Source: Malania oleifera (taxonomy: Eukaryota > Streptophyta > Magnoliopsida > Santalales > Ximeniaceae). Taken from it: 64,000 nt of DNA. Numbering within the stretch: the first letter of the stretch is position 1; each line of letters opens with the position of its first letter. Shown here piece after piece: positions 12,209 to 23,970 of the stretch. The notes under the pieces were generated by a model that saw only the letters and a program-made list of their open reading frames with translations, was not told the origin of the DNA and did not search any database. The stretch covers positions 106,253,988 through 106,317,987 of the forward strand of contig NC_080423.1 in the NCBI RefSeq assembly GCF_029873635.1, read 5' to 3'. The position numbers and the translations under genes were made by a program.

Positions 12209-12400
12209 TTCGTCGACGAACTCCATGTTCTCGTTGACGAAGGCCCTTCTGAGATTCGTCGACAAAATTCAAAGTTTCGTCGACGAAGAGATCCAAAATG
12301 TCTGAAAAATATCAGGCTTAGGATTCGTCGACGAGGTCCTTCCTTTATTAACGAACGGCCTTGAGTGGCTCGTCGACAAAGGCACCAATTCGTCGATGAA
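12209..12400. promoter_or_regulatory. Array of eight GTCGAC-centred palindromic sites in gypsy LTR
   Basis: TTCGTCGACGAA or close variants start at 12209, 12230, 12255, 12276, 12324, 12346, 12369 and 12389. Neighbouring sites are 20-25 bases apart, with one 48-base gap (about twice that), and the array ends 20 bases before the TATA box. Two copies are perfect 12-bp palindromes. A promoter-proximal protein-binding array is the natural inference; the binding factor is unknown to me. Confidence 0.6.
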
Positions 12401-12920
12401 TTTGACTGGGTTAAAGGTCTATAAATAGGATATTCTGTTTGCTTCTTCATTAAGAAACTTAATTCCTCCCTTTCTCTCTCTAGAACCCACGTATAACGTC
12501 TCTCTCTCTTCTATCCTTTGTCGTTCGTTGGCCGTTTAAACGATCGAAAGTTACCACAAGGATCAGGGAGTGAATATCTACAAGTCTAGTGGGTTAGATT
12601 CTTAATCTCGAGGAAAAGCGTCTCAAGTGGTTTTCAAGAATTAGGTAAGGGATTTGTTTACATAAATTATTTTGGAAATCTAAACCAATATAACTGTAGT
12701 TTATGTTTATATGTATGATATGACTGCTTATTTGGAAAGTTTTACCAAGTATAATTGCCAATTTTTCCGTTTTACGATTTTTGTAAAAAACTAGGTTTTT
12801 GGGGTATGACCTCCATTTTTCCTAAAACTCATTTCTTTGTGGTAAACCTAAAGTAGGAGGTGCTTGAAACACTTGTTTTCAATTTAAATGATATTTTATG
12901 AACCATTTACTATACTATTT

Positions 12921-13500
12921 CTTAGGACTGTACACGGTTTAGTGCGGTTTGGTTTTGGCCATAACCGAAAATCAAACCGAAATTTTTGGATTTGGGATTT
13001 CCAAACCGAAACCAAAACCGAACTGAAATTATGCTTTAATTGAAAACCAAAAATGTGGCGGTTCGATTGCGATTTTTTGGTTTTAAACCGATTTATTTTA
13101 CAAAAAAATAACCTTTATTTTTCATAAAGTTGTTGAAAATTTATTGAGCATTTTACTTTTTTATAGGAACTCATAATTTTAACAAAATAAAATATGTTAG
13201 ACACTTTTAACAAAAATAGCCTTTATTTTTCATAAAGTTCTTAAAAATTTATTGAGGATTTTTATTTTCTATAGTGGCTATATGGCTATATTGCATGTTA
13301 TATTTTTACTACCCATATTATATATACCTTATATAAATCGATTTTTTTGATTTTCTTCAGTTCAGTTTCAACATAAAATCGAAATCGAAACTGAAAATTT
13401 TTATTTTTGAAAACCGCAACCAAAATTGAAAATCGAAAAATCGAACCGTTTATGGTTTCAGTTCGGTTTTGGTCTGATTTTCGATTTTTCGATAATTACC
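12921..13500. mobile_element. 580-bp insertion in the gypsy LTR, probable non-autonomous DNA element
   Basis: Begins near GGACTGTACACGGTTT and is full of AACCGAA / TTCGGTTT motifs in both orientations. This is a composition I associate with hAT-like MITEs that start GGGTGTACACGG. The flanks TACTATTT (12913-12920) and TACTATTG (13501-13508) match 7 of 8 bases, fitting an 8-bp hAT target duplication. Terminal inverted repeats are poor, so the class is tentative. Confidence 0.45.
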
Positions 13501-14570
13501 TACTATTGCTTTTTAAACCAAATGAGTGTGACATGAGATGTTAAATGGAAATATACTAAACTGAGAAATTTGATTATGAGATATGGGAACTAGAGTTCCA
13601 AAATGCTTATCAGGAAATGTCGAAAGAGATACCGGTTAAATACCGAGCTATGTATGTACCAAGGTTAAACCGAGAGTTGTGTGTGCTGATTGATGAGTGA
13701 ATGAATGAATGAAATGTGAAAAATACTGGAACTACTTAAAGGCTTTATGAATGAAAATAGGTTATTGTGTTTTCGTTATAAATTGTATATATGATATTTG
13801 AACCGCTTGAGAAAGCTTGTTACTAGGAAAGCACAATGAACGCACATGAACGCACAAAAAGTGCCATAGGGGAAGTAAATGGTGTAGTTATGATGTTTCA
13901 AAGTTGATATGAGTTCATTATGCATATACATGATTTAAAAATAAAATGGGCAAAGTTACAACTTTAAGTACCGAGCCGAGGGATCATACAGTGTATGGGC
14001 CTGTACCCTACCCCAACCTCAAGGACTCTCGCTTGTAATGAGTTGAATTATCATATGCAGGAATTATATATACATCTTCTATATTACATGTTTGTGAATG
14101 ATTTAAATGTATTAACTGTTTTCTACTAGAATAAACTCATGTAGTCACACACTAATGTAATATAATCCACCTTACTGAGAAGTGTCTCACTCCAATATAC
14201 AAATCATGTTTCAGGTCCTGCAGGAAACCGATCCTAGACTTTTAGAGGGATTCTGGAGTGTAATGTTTTTTTCTTAGTTTATGTGAGTTATATTAAATGT
14301 ACTAGGCTTTGGCCAGGATATCTTTTGGGGTTGTAATAGCAAGTTATGTTTTAGTACGCATGGATGTATGTGAGGAAACAGTTAGAAACTTTGGTAAATT
14401 TGTATTAGAAGATGTATGTTTATGTTTTTCGCTATGTATGATTATGCAGATCAGTATGGAACACTCGTTTTCCCTTATTTGGGTGGGTTGTATATGTATG
14501 GTATCAGAGATTTGCATGTTATGAATGTTTAGTGGCACTCCGGGCCCACCTAGAGAGTTAGGGCATTACA

Positions 14571-17500
14571 CTACGCCGACGAGGGCTATGGGTATATGTG
14601 ATAAAGTACATAGTAACTGTTCGGTATGCATTCATGGGAGGATATTATTAGCTGATTTGGTGGTTTTTGATATACATGGGTTTGAGGTGATACTGGGTAT
14701 GAACTTGCTAGCTGCTCACTATGCCAGTATAGATTGTTATGAGAGAGAGGTAGTGTTCAGACCTCTAGGGGGATAGGAGTACAGGTTTGTGGGGTCTTGT
14801 GTGCGCACCCCAACATGGTTGTTATCTGCCATTCGGGAGAGGCGATTGTTGTTAGAGGGTTGTCAAGGATTTGTGCCCTGTGTAAAGGAGGCATTAAAAG
14901 GGGAGTTGAGATTAGAGGATATCCCGATAGTGAGGGATTTTCCTTATATTTTCCCTGAAGATTTGTCTGGACTACCTTCTAATTGTGAGGTAGAGTTTTT
15001 TATTGATTTAGTACGGGGGACAGCACCAATTTCAAAAGCGTCATAAAAAATGACACTGATAGAGTTGAAAGAATTGAAGGACCAGTTGCAGGAACTGTTG
15101 GACAGGGGATTTATTCGGCCCAGCATGTCGCCCTGGGGAACGCCAGTATTGTTTGTGAAAAAGAAAGATGGATTGATGAGAATGTGTATTGACTACCGAG
15201 AAATTAATAAAGTGACTATCAAGAATAAATACTCGCTTCCTCGCATTGATGATTTCTTTGATCAGTTACAGGGAACACAAATTTTTTCAAAGAGAGATTT
15301 GCGATCTGGGTATCAAGTAAAGGTCAAAGTAGGGGATGTTTCAAAGACAACATTTAGGACTCGGTATGGCCATTACGAATTCTTGGTTATGCCATTAGGA
15401 TTGACAAATGCTCCTGTAGTGTTTATGGATTTGATGAATCGGGTATTCCACCAGTATCTAGATCAATTTGTGGTGGTATTCATTGATGATATACTGGTGT
15501 ATTCAAAGAGCCTAAAGGAGCACGAGGAACATATGAGGATAGTACTTCAGGTGCTGAGGGAATGGAAATTGTTTGTAAAATTCAAAAAGTGCGAGTTCTA
15601 GCTAGAGCAGGTTACCTTCCTTGGACATGTGATATCCAGGGGTGGTATTTCAGTAGACTCAAGCAAGATTAAGGTGGTAGTAGATTAGATGCGACTGAAG
15701 AATGTGTAGGAAATTAGAAGTTTCCTAGGATTGGCTAGATACTACCACAGGTTTGTAGATGGTTTTTCCAAGTTGTCGGGTTCGTTGACTAGATTGACCA
15801 GGAAAAGGGTGAAATTTGAATGGTCTAATGAATGTGAGCAGAGCTTCTAGGAGTTGAAGCAGCAGCTCATTATGACACTAATGTTGACAATTCCTTCGGG
15901 TGAAAAGAGTTTCGTGATTTATAGTGATGCATCGCATAAAGGATTCAATTGTGTTCTGATGTAGCAGGGGAGAGTAATAACATATGCCTCACGACAGTTG
16001 AAAGAATATGAGAAGAATTACCCTACCCATGATCTGGAGGTGGCAGCAGTGGTATTCGCACTGAAGATTTGGAGACATTATCTTTATGGGGGTAGGTGTG
16101 AAATTTTTACTGATCATAAGAGTTTAAAGTGCTTTTTCACATAGAAAGAATTGAACATGAGACAAAGGAGGTGGTTGGAGCTGATAATAGATTACGACTG
16201 CACAATCAGTTACCACTCGGGAAAGGCTAATGTGGTGGTTGATGCCTTGAGCCGAAAATCAATGGGTGCATCAGTGTTTGCAGTGGCGATATAGTATCTA
16301 GTTTAGATGGATCTGGAGAGACTGGGGATATAACTCGTAGAGGGTGATCATCAGACATTTATTTCCAACTTGGTATTACAACCGACTCTACACGAAAGAA
16401 TTAAAGTGGCTCATAGGAGTGATGTAGAGTTGGTAGAGCTTATAGAGAAAGTACAGGATGGTCTGGAGGAGGATTTCAGTATCTCAGATGATGGGGCCTT
16501 GAGGTTCCGTATCAGGTTATGTGTACCTGTCGATACTGAAATTAAGAAAGTGATTCTGGAGAAAGCGCACCTATCCTTGTATACGGTACATCCTGGTAGC
16601 ACTAAAATGTACATAGATCTTTGGGAATCTTTTTGGTGGAGCAGAATGAAAAGAGAGATTGCTGAGTTTGTAGTACAGTGTTTGGCATGCTAGCAGGTGA
16701 AAGTTGAGCATCAGAGACTGGCGAGGTCATTGCAGCCGTTGTATATCCCTGAGTGGAAGTGGGAGCATATAACGATGATTTTGTCACAGGTTTTCCGCCG
16801 ACATTACATAGATAGGATGTCATTTGGGTAGTTGTAGATCGACTTACGAAGACTACCCATTTTCTACCTATCAGAGTTAACTACTCCTTAAACAGATTGG
16901 CAGAGTTGTATGTACAGGGGATAGTGAGGAGGCATGGTGTGCCGGTGTCCATAGTTTCATACTGAGACCCACGATTCACATCCCATTTTTGGAGGAGTTT
17001 GTAAGAAGCTATGAGTTCTCAGTTGTCATTCAGCACAACATTTCATCCTCAGACAGATGTATAAACAGAAAGAATGATACAGATATTGGAGGATATGCTA
17101 CATGCATGCGTGCTGGACTTTAGAGGCAATTGGTTACTGTTTATACCACTAGTTGAGTTTGCGTATAACAACAACTATTAAGCCAGCATACGGATGGCAC
17201 CATTTGAGACATTGTATGGTAGGAAATGTCGATCCCCATTGTACTGGGATGAGATTAGGGAGAGACAGATATTGAGGCTAGAGCTGATATAGCAGACTCA
17301 GGGAAAACTTAGGCTTATCATGGGCAGGGTCCGAGCAGTACAGAGTCGGCTAACGAGTTATGCAGATACTTGCCGACGAGAGTTAGAGTTTAGCACAGGC
17401 AATCATGTGTTTCTCAGGGTGGCACTGTTGAAAGGAGTTATGAGGTTTGGAAGGAAGGGTAAGCTGAACCCTAGGTATATTGGACCATTCGAGATTTTTG

Positions 17501-18062
17501 AAAAAGTGGGTTCAGTTGCCTACAAGCTAGCGTTACAATCGGCTTTATCGAGAATTCACGATGTGCTTCACGTTTCTATGTTGAAGAAATACGTCCTATA
17601 TCTCTCTCTCTCATGTGATCAGATATGAGGCACTAGAGCTCAGTGATGCATTGTCTTATGAGGAAATGCCAGTGCAGATTCTAGATTGGAAAGAACAAGA
17701 ACTGCGTACGAAAATCATACTGCTGGTAAGAGTTTTGTGGCGCAACCATACAGTAGAGGAAGCTTCTTGGGAATTAGAGGAGCAGATGTGCCAGAGATAT
17801 CCGTACCTGTTCAGTGGGAACCAAGATTAAGGTATGTATTTTGATTTGTATAGTGTAGGATAATTAGAGTTTTGGTATTGATTAGAATGGTTTTGGGGAA
17901 AATTTTCTTTCAATGGTTCGAATCTCCCAGAACCCCCGATCTAACCTTGGTATTCCTCTGCTATAAGTGAGGGTGATTAATAAAATGGTGGTGTTTTTAT
18001 TTAAGAATGGAAATATGATGAATGACAAATTTTGAGGATGATTTTTAATAAGGAGGGGAGAA
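14571..18062 (+). mobile_element. Ty3/gypsy internal region (protease, RT, RNase H, integrase, chromodomain-like), broken
   Basis: Domain order protease - reverse transcriptase (about 15050-15600, with a YREINKVT and [10 protein letters not shown] block) - RNase H (about 15780-16260) - integrase (about 16370-17300) - chromodomain-like tail (about 17320-17830) is that of plant chromoviruses. The long LTRs suggest the Tekay/Del group. The gag region and primer-binding site are missing at the left. A polypurine tract (AAGGAGGGGAG) precedes the LTR at 18063. Clearly dead, with many breaks; old. Confidence 0.85.
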
Positions 18063-18090
18063 TGTAGAGACCCAAAAATTTTATTCATGG

Positions 18091-18155
<65 letters not shown>

Positions 18156-20453
18156 GGAAAGAGAAGGGGAAGGAAATTTTAAAAAAGGAGAAAACAGGGC
18201 TTCATCGACAAACCCAGGGTCTTGTTGAGGAATGTTCCATAAATTTTGGCAACGAGGTACACGTGTCTCGATGAGAAGATACCGAGAGGTTGGGGATTTC
18301 ACGGGAATTTCAGGTTCGTTGACGAACTAACCTCCTCGTTGACGAAGTGCCTTCATAGGTTCGTCGATGAATTACTTGAACTCGTCGACGAACCCTGGGT
18401 TATAAATATACAAACTCTCATTTTTAACGAATATTTTCTCTCTCCTCTCATTCTCTCTCACTAACCCACATTTTCCTATCCTTCTCTCTTCGTTTTCGGC
18501 TTCATTAAAGCTCAGATTGACAATCGAGAACTACCACGAGATTCCTGGGAAGATTCTCTGCAACATAGGCAGAGTAGATTTTCAATTTGGAGTTCCGAGA
18601 CATCATCCTAAAATTAGGGTAAGTAAGAGATTTTAGGGTGTTATGGGTTATTTGAAGTATTTGAAATGTATGAAGTATCATACGGAAATTGTTGTGGGAA
18701 ATGAGTTGACTAATTTGGCAAAAATGTGATTTTTAGGCTTTTGAGCTATGAACGCTGAGGAGCATTAGATTTAGGGTGTTAGTGGACCTCTCAGTAAGCC
18801 AGGTAAGGGGAACAAATTATAATAGTCTTTTTATGTAAATTATGGGTTGAGAAATATATGAAAATGGTATTAGGTTATTTTACCTGAAATTTATTATGAT
18901 ATAAATATCAGATGAAATTTTTGTGACATATGATTTATATTGAGATATGTTTAAAACTGGGTTAAATGATTTACCATGTGAAATATGAGACTATGAAATA
19001 TGTACTGAGATATAGGATTTGAAATGTGGAAAAATGATGAAAGTGGAATGTAATGAAATATGTATCTTTTGAGAAATGATGAAACGTGAAATATGGAAAT
19101 GTGTATTGAGAAACACTGAATTACGTGAAATGAAATATGTATATGTTATTATGAGATGAAATGAATTTTGAACTGATGAAATATCATTGAAATGATGAAC
19201 TGAGTTGAAAATACTGAAAATGTGAATATTGCAATGTAAAATTCTGCAATACTGATATTGAGATGTGAATAGAAGAAATGGGAAGTATTCCAATGTAAAA
19301 TTTTGTAATATGAATATTGAATTGTGAGAATTGAAATGTGAAATTTTGAAATGTCCATATAGAAATATGAATATTGAAATGTGATTGATGAAATATCAAT
19401 ACTGCATAATATGATATTTTGATCTAACCGGGTCAGCCAACCGCTATTAGATCTAGCCTTCGGGCCGCACAACCTTGACCATGGGGGGAAGCATGACGTG
19501 GAATATGGAGTGAGACCTCGACCATGGGGTGAAGCATGGTGTAGCGAATATCGTCAGGGCAGCCATGAGTTACAGACACGGGTATATTGGTTACCAGGGA
19601 CACTTATGAGCTAAATGGAAATGGAAAGGAAATGAAATGAAAATGGGAATGAGAAAGAAAATGAGAAATGAAATAGCATGAGTTAATAATATAAATAATT
19701 AAAACGAAGTAAAACATTCCGCCTGAGGGCTTACTAAGTAAGGTGAGTGCTCTAATAAGTATTAGTTGTTGCTGAACCCGAATTATTCAAGTAAGAATAC
19801 AAATGATATCAGGGTAGATGAAAGCTTCTTGTATGAGTGGGTAAGTTTCCCTATTCTCAGGAACTTCACTGGTAAACATGGGTTGAGTATGAATGGTTTT
19901 GGAAATGAAATTAAAAGTTTAGGAAAACTTGTGTTATATATCTATATGATTGTAAGTGTGGAAATGGTATATTTTCTCAAAAGATACTATCTCTGATATG
20001 TTTATATGTTATGATATAATGAAACTCATATTGTCACACACTGTGGATAATTTATTTTGTCTTACTGAGATGTGTCTCACCCAATCATTTAAATATTTCA
20101 GGAAACCGAGATAGACCTGGTGACAGAGCTCCGATATAAAGGAGTAGACACCCTGAGTTAACAAGGTGAGTGTTTTGAGCTAGGGAGGTTTGATTTCCCT
20201 AGGGTATTTTGTATTAGATTTGTGTTTATGGATGGTTGGTACTCTGGTATGTGTATTTGTTGTAACATGTTGGTATTTATGATGACTTCCGCTATTAGGT
20301 TTATGTATATGAGAATGTCTGTATACCTGGTACCCACCTCAGGTCGGGTTATGTTTGTATGGTATCAAAGGTGTTGACATGGCTGATATGTGATGATGAT
20401 TAAATTGATGATTATTGGAAAAAAAAATTGGTATGGAAAATCAGGGCATCACA
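18063..20453 (+). mobile_element. Ty3/gypsy 3' LTR (right-hand of three)
   Basis: Begins TGTAGAGACCC right after the polypurine tract and ends CATCACA. TATAAATATA lies at 18401-18410, followed by a CT-rich leader. It has the GTCGAC palindrome array (18201-18392) and an expanded (ATA)n microsatellite at about 18091-18153. A long purine-rich, GAAATG-rich stretch fills 18990-19400. Related to but clearly diverged from the LTR at 12140. Confidence 0.8.
18201..18392. promoter_or_regulatory. GTCGAC-type palindrome array in right-hand gypsy LTR
   Basis: Variants of TTCGTCGACGAA start at 18201, 18221, 18267, 18315, 18335, 18360 and 18381, again mostly 20-25 bases apart. The last copy is about 9 bases before TATAAATATA. 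Individual sites differ from those in the LTR at 12140 while spacing and core persist. Confidence 0.55.
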
Positions 20454-20857
20454 TATTAACATACTAATCTTGTTTAAAACTTGCCTTTGTAAAAGTTTGT
20501 TAAGGTATAGGATATCTTGTAAAGCATATTTGAAAATTTATTGAGTTTGTTAATGATATCCTAAAACTATCATGTAGATGCAATTGCTCAACTGTTGCTA
20601 AGTATTCTTACCAACATCATGCCACAAGAGTTACAGGAATATCCTACCTCACACACAGCCCACTATACATATAAAACATCACATGGTCTTCGGTTGGTTG
20701 TGACTTGAGTATTCCTGTATGCTTTTGCTCATTGCTTCATCAAGGTTTGTCTTGATCCTTATGCTTGCTTTAGTATTCACCTATTTATCTGAACTAAACT
20801 TGAGGAAAAATATTAGCTAACCTAACAACCACTAATGGGTCGTCACTAGGGCTAACA
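20454..20857. other. Unassigned 400 bp between gypsy LTR and copia remnant
   Basis: No reading frame or repeat end that I recognise. It may be original target DNA or decayed copia sequence. Confidence 0.4.
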
Positions 20858-23192
20858 TCTTATTTAAGAATTTTTGGTTGTACAATATATGTTCCAATTG
20901 CCCCTCCTCAAAGAACTAAAATGGGTCCCCGACGTAAGCTTGGTATCTATCTTGATTTTGATTCACCTTCTATTATTTGATATCTTGAACCTATAACAGG
21001 TGATTTATTTAAAGCACGGTTTCAAGATTGTCATTTTGATGAAACAGTATACTCTATATTAGGGGGAGCAAAATCAGTGACTGAAGCACAACATGAAATC
21101 ACGTGGAATGCCATGAGTTTATCTCATTTAGATTCAACTTGAAGTTTAGAAGATTATCTATTTGCAAGGGATTGCAAATCAATTACCAAATTCTATTGCG
21201 GATACCAAGGTCATACTAAAATCTCATATACCTGCTTCAAATATTCTAACACGTATTAATGTCCCTGAAGGACAACAGCCGACTAATGAACCTAAATCAC
21301 AAGTTAAGCGTGGAAGGCCTGTTGGTGCAAAAGATAAAACTCCCAGAAGGAGAAGATTGAAATCTATTAACACTCCAGAAGAGGTTATAGAGGTGGATAA
21401 TCCATTCGACATTCACAAACTTGTTTCTCCTGAAAATGAAATTTCTATTGTAGAACCTCTTAATGAGGAATCTCCCGAAGAGGAATCTCTTGAAGGGAAA
21501 ACTCATGCAGAGGCATCCCTTGAAAAGGGACAAATATTTGGAAATAATAATGAGATCTCAATTCATTATACAGGAGAAATGTGGGATAGAAATAAAATTA
21601 TTGTCAACAACACATTTGCAAATGCAGTAGTTACTGAAATTACCATAAGTAATGAGGATCCTGAACCTAAATCAATTAATGAATGTCGATATAGAAGTGA
21701 TTGAACAAAATGGAAAGAGACTATCACATCAGAATTAAACTCTATCAAAAAGAGAATTTTGGACCTATAGTCCAGGCACCAAAAGATGTCCAGCCTGTTG
21801 GATACAAATGGGTATTTATACGCAAGCGAAATGAAAATAATGAAATTACTCAATATAAAGTAAGGCTTGTGGTACAAGGTTTCTCGCAAAAATCCATAAT
21901 TGATTATGAGGAGACATATTCTCCTGTAATGGATGGAATCACTTTCAGATTCTTAATTGGACTAGCAGTCGCTGAACGACTGAGCATGCATCTTATGGAT
22001 GTAGTAACAACATACCTCTATGGATCGTTGGATATTGAAATTTATATGAAAATCCCTGAAGGATTTAAATTTTCTGAAGCAAAACCCAGAAAATTATATT
22101 CGATTAAACTCCAATGTTCTTTATATGGACTAAAGCAATCTGGACGCATGTAGTAAGTACCTTGTGAAAGAGGGATTCATAAATGATCCAATTTATCCAT
22201 GCCTTTTTATTAAAAGATCAGAATCCGGATTTGTTATAATTGTTATTTATGTTGATGATTTGAATTTAATTGGGACTCCTGAAGAGCTCACTAAAGTTGT
22301 TAATTATTAAATGACGGAATTTGAGATGAAAGATTTAGGAAAGACAAAATATTGTCTTGGCCTACAGATTGAACATGTAAATGGTGAAATTCTTGTTCAT
22401 CAATCTAAATATACCGAAAAGGTATTAAGGCAATTCTATATGGACAAAGTTCATCATTTGAGATCTCCAATGATGGTGCAATCACTTGATGTTAAGAAAG
22501 ATCCATTTCAACCTCATGATGAGGGGGAGGAATTACTTAGTCTTGAAATATCATATTTAAGTGTTATCAACTCTCTAATGTATCTGACCAATTGTACAAG
22601 ACTCGACATTACATTTGCTGTAAATCTACTAGCTAGATACAACTCTGCTCCTACTCGATGCACTGGAATGGAATTTAGCACCTTCTGCACTATTTGAGAG
22701 GTACATCTGATTTAGGTCTATTCTACTCATTTGATTCCAAATCTCAATTAGTATGATATACAGATGTTGGATATCTATCTGATCCTCACAATGCTAAATC
22801 TCAAACTAGATATGTATTTCTTTATGGAAAAACTGTTGTTTCTTGGAAATCAGTAAAGCAGACGATTACATCAACATCATCGATCCAATCATTCTGAATT
22901 ACTAGTTATCCATGAAGCTAGTAGATAATGCGTATGACTCAAATCAATGATTTCTCATTTCCAAACAAATTGTGGTCTTCAATAAATAAAGGATATTCCA
23001 ATAGTTTTATATGAAAACAATGCTACATGTATAGCTCAACTAAGAGGAAAATACATAAATGGTGACAGAACAAAGCATATCTCTCCAAAATTCTTCTATA
23101 CACATGAACTTCAAAACAATGGTGATATATATGTTCAACAGATCCGATCAAGAGATAATCTAATAGATTTGTTCACCAAAACTTTGGCTACT

Positions 23193-23970
23193 ACAACAAC
23201 AACAACAACAAAACCAAGCCTTAGTCCCACTAGGTGGGGTCGGCTATATGAATCCTTTTCCACCAATTTATGCGATCATGGATCATTTCTTTTGATAGAT
23301 TCAAGGATATTAAATCCTTACTCACTATCTCCTCCCAAGTTATTTTAGGTTTACCCTTACCCCTCTACTACCCCCCATGGTAACTAAATCACTCTTCCTC
23401 ACATGTGCACTATGTAGCCTACATTGCAAGTGTCCATACCATCTAAGTCGTCCCTCCCTTATCTTATCTTCTACAAGAATTACACCTAACTTACCACGAA
23501 TATGTTCATTCCTTAATTTATCTTTCAATGTTATATCACTCATCCATCTAAGCATTCTCATTTTGGAAACTTTTACTTTTTGAATATTATGTTTCTTCGT
23601 CGCCCAACATTCCGATCCATATAGCATAGTTGGTCTTATAGCTATCCTATAAAACTTCCCTTTCAATTTTAAGGGTATTCTACGATTATAAAGCACACTT
23701 GAAACACTTCTCCATTTTACCCAACCTACTTTAACTCTACGCATTACATCATCTTCAATTTCTCCTTCAACTTGCATAATAGATCCAAGGTATCGAAATC
23801 TACAAGTGCTATTTATTTCTTCATCATCAAGTTTAACTTTGTCTTCAATATTCCTCCTATCATTACTAAAATTACATTTCATATATTCTTATCTTATTTT
23901 TACTTATCCTAAAACCTCTAAATTCCAAAACTTCTCTCCATAATTCTAACTCAACCTCTACTCCGTTCCT
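23193..23970 (-). mobile_element. RTE-clade LINE, 5'-truncated copy A
   Basis: Reading on the minus strand, this is the last ~780 bp of a plant RTE LINE. It includes the end of the ORF (antisense 23340-23882, about 180 codons of the C-terminal region) and the 3' tail GGCTTGGTTTTGTTGTTG with short TTG repeats. It is very similar to the same part of copy B. Its 5' truncation point abuts the TTG-repeat tail of copy B exactly, giving a head-to-tail pair in the copia element. Confidence 0.85.

Larger units (their letters stand above)
12140..14570 (+). mobile_element. Ty3/gypsy long LTR (middle of three)
   Basis: About 2.4 kb, preceded by a polypurine tract and ending AGGGCATTACA, matching the end AGGGCATCACA of the LTR at 20453. 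TATAAATAGG starts at 12420. An array of TTCGTCGACGAA-like palindromes lies upstream of it, and a 580-bp foreign insertion sits at 12921-13500. By its polypurine tract it is the 3' LTR of the fragment to its left; the next internal region abuts it without a visible primer-binding site. Confidence 0.75.

Noticed and set aside
18990-19400. Long minus-strand frames rich in Ile/Ser/His
   Set aside because: Translation of a GAAATG-rich repetitive part of the gypsy LTR; no domain.
21162-21704. Independent lysine-rich host protein
   Set aside because: It is the variable connector between integrase and reverse transcriptase of the copia remnant.
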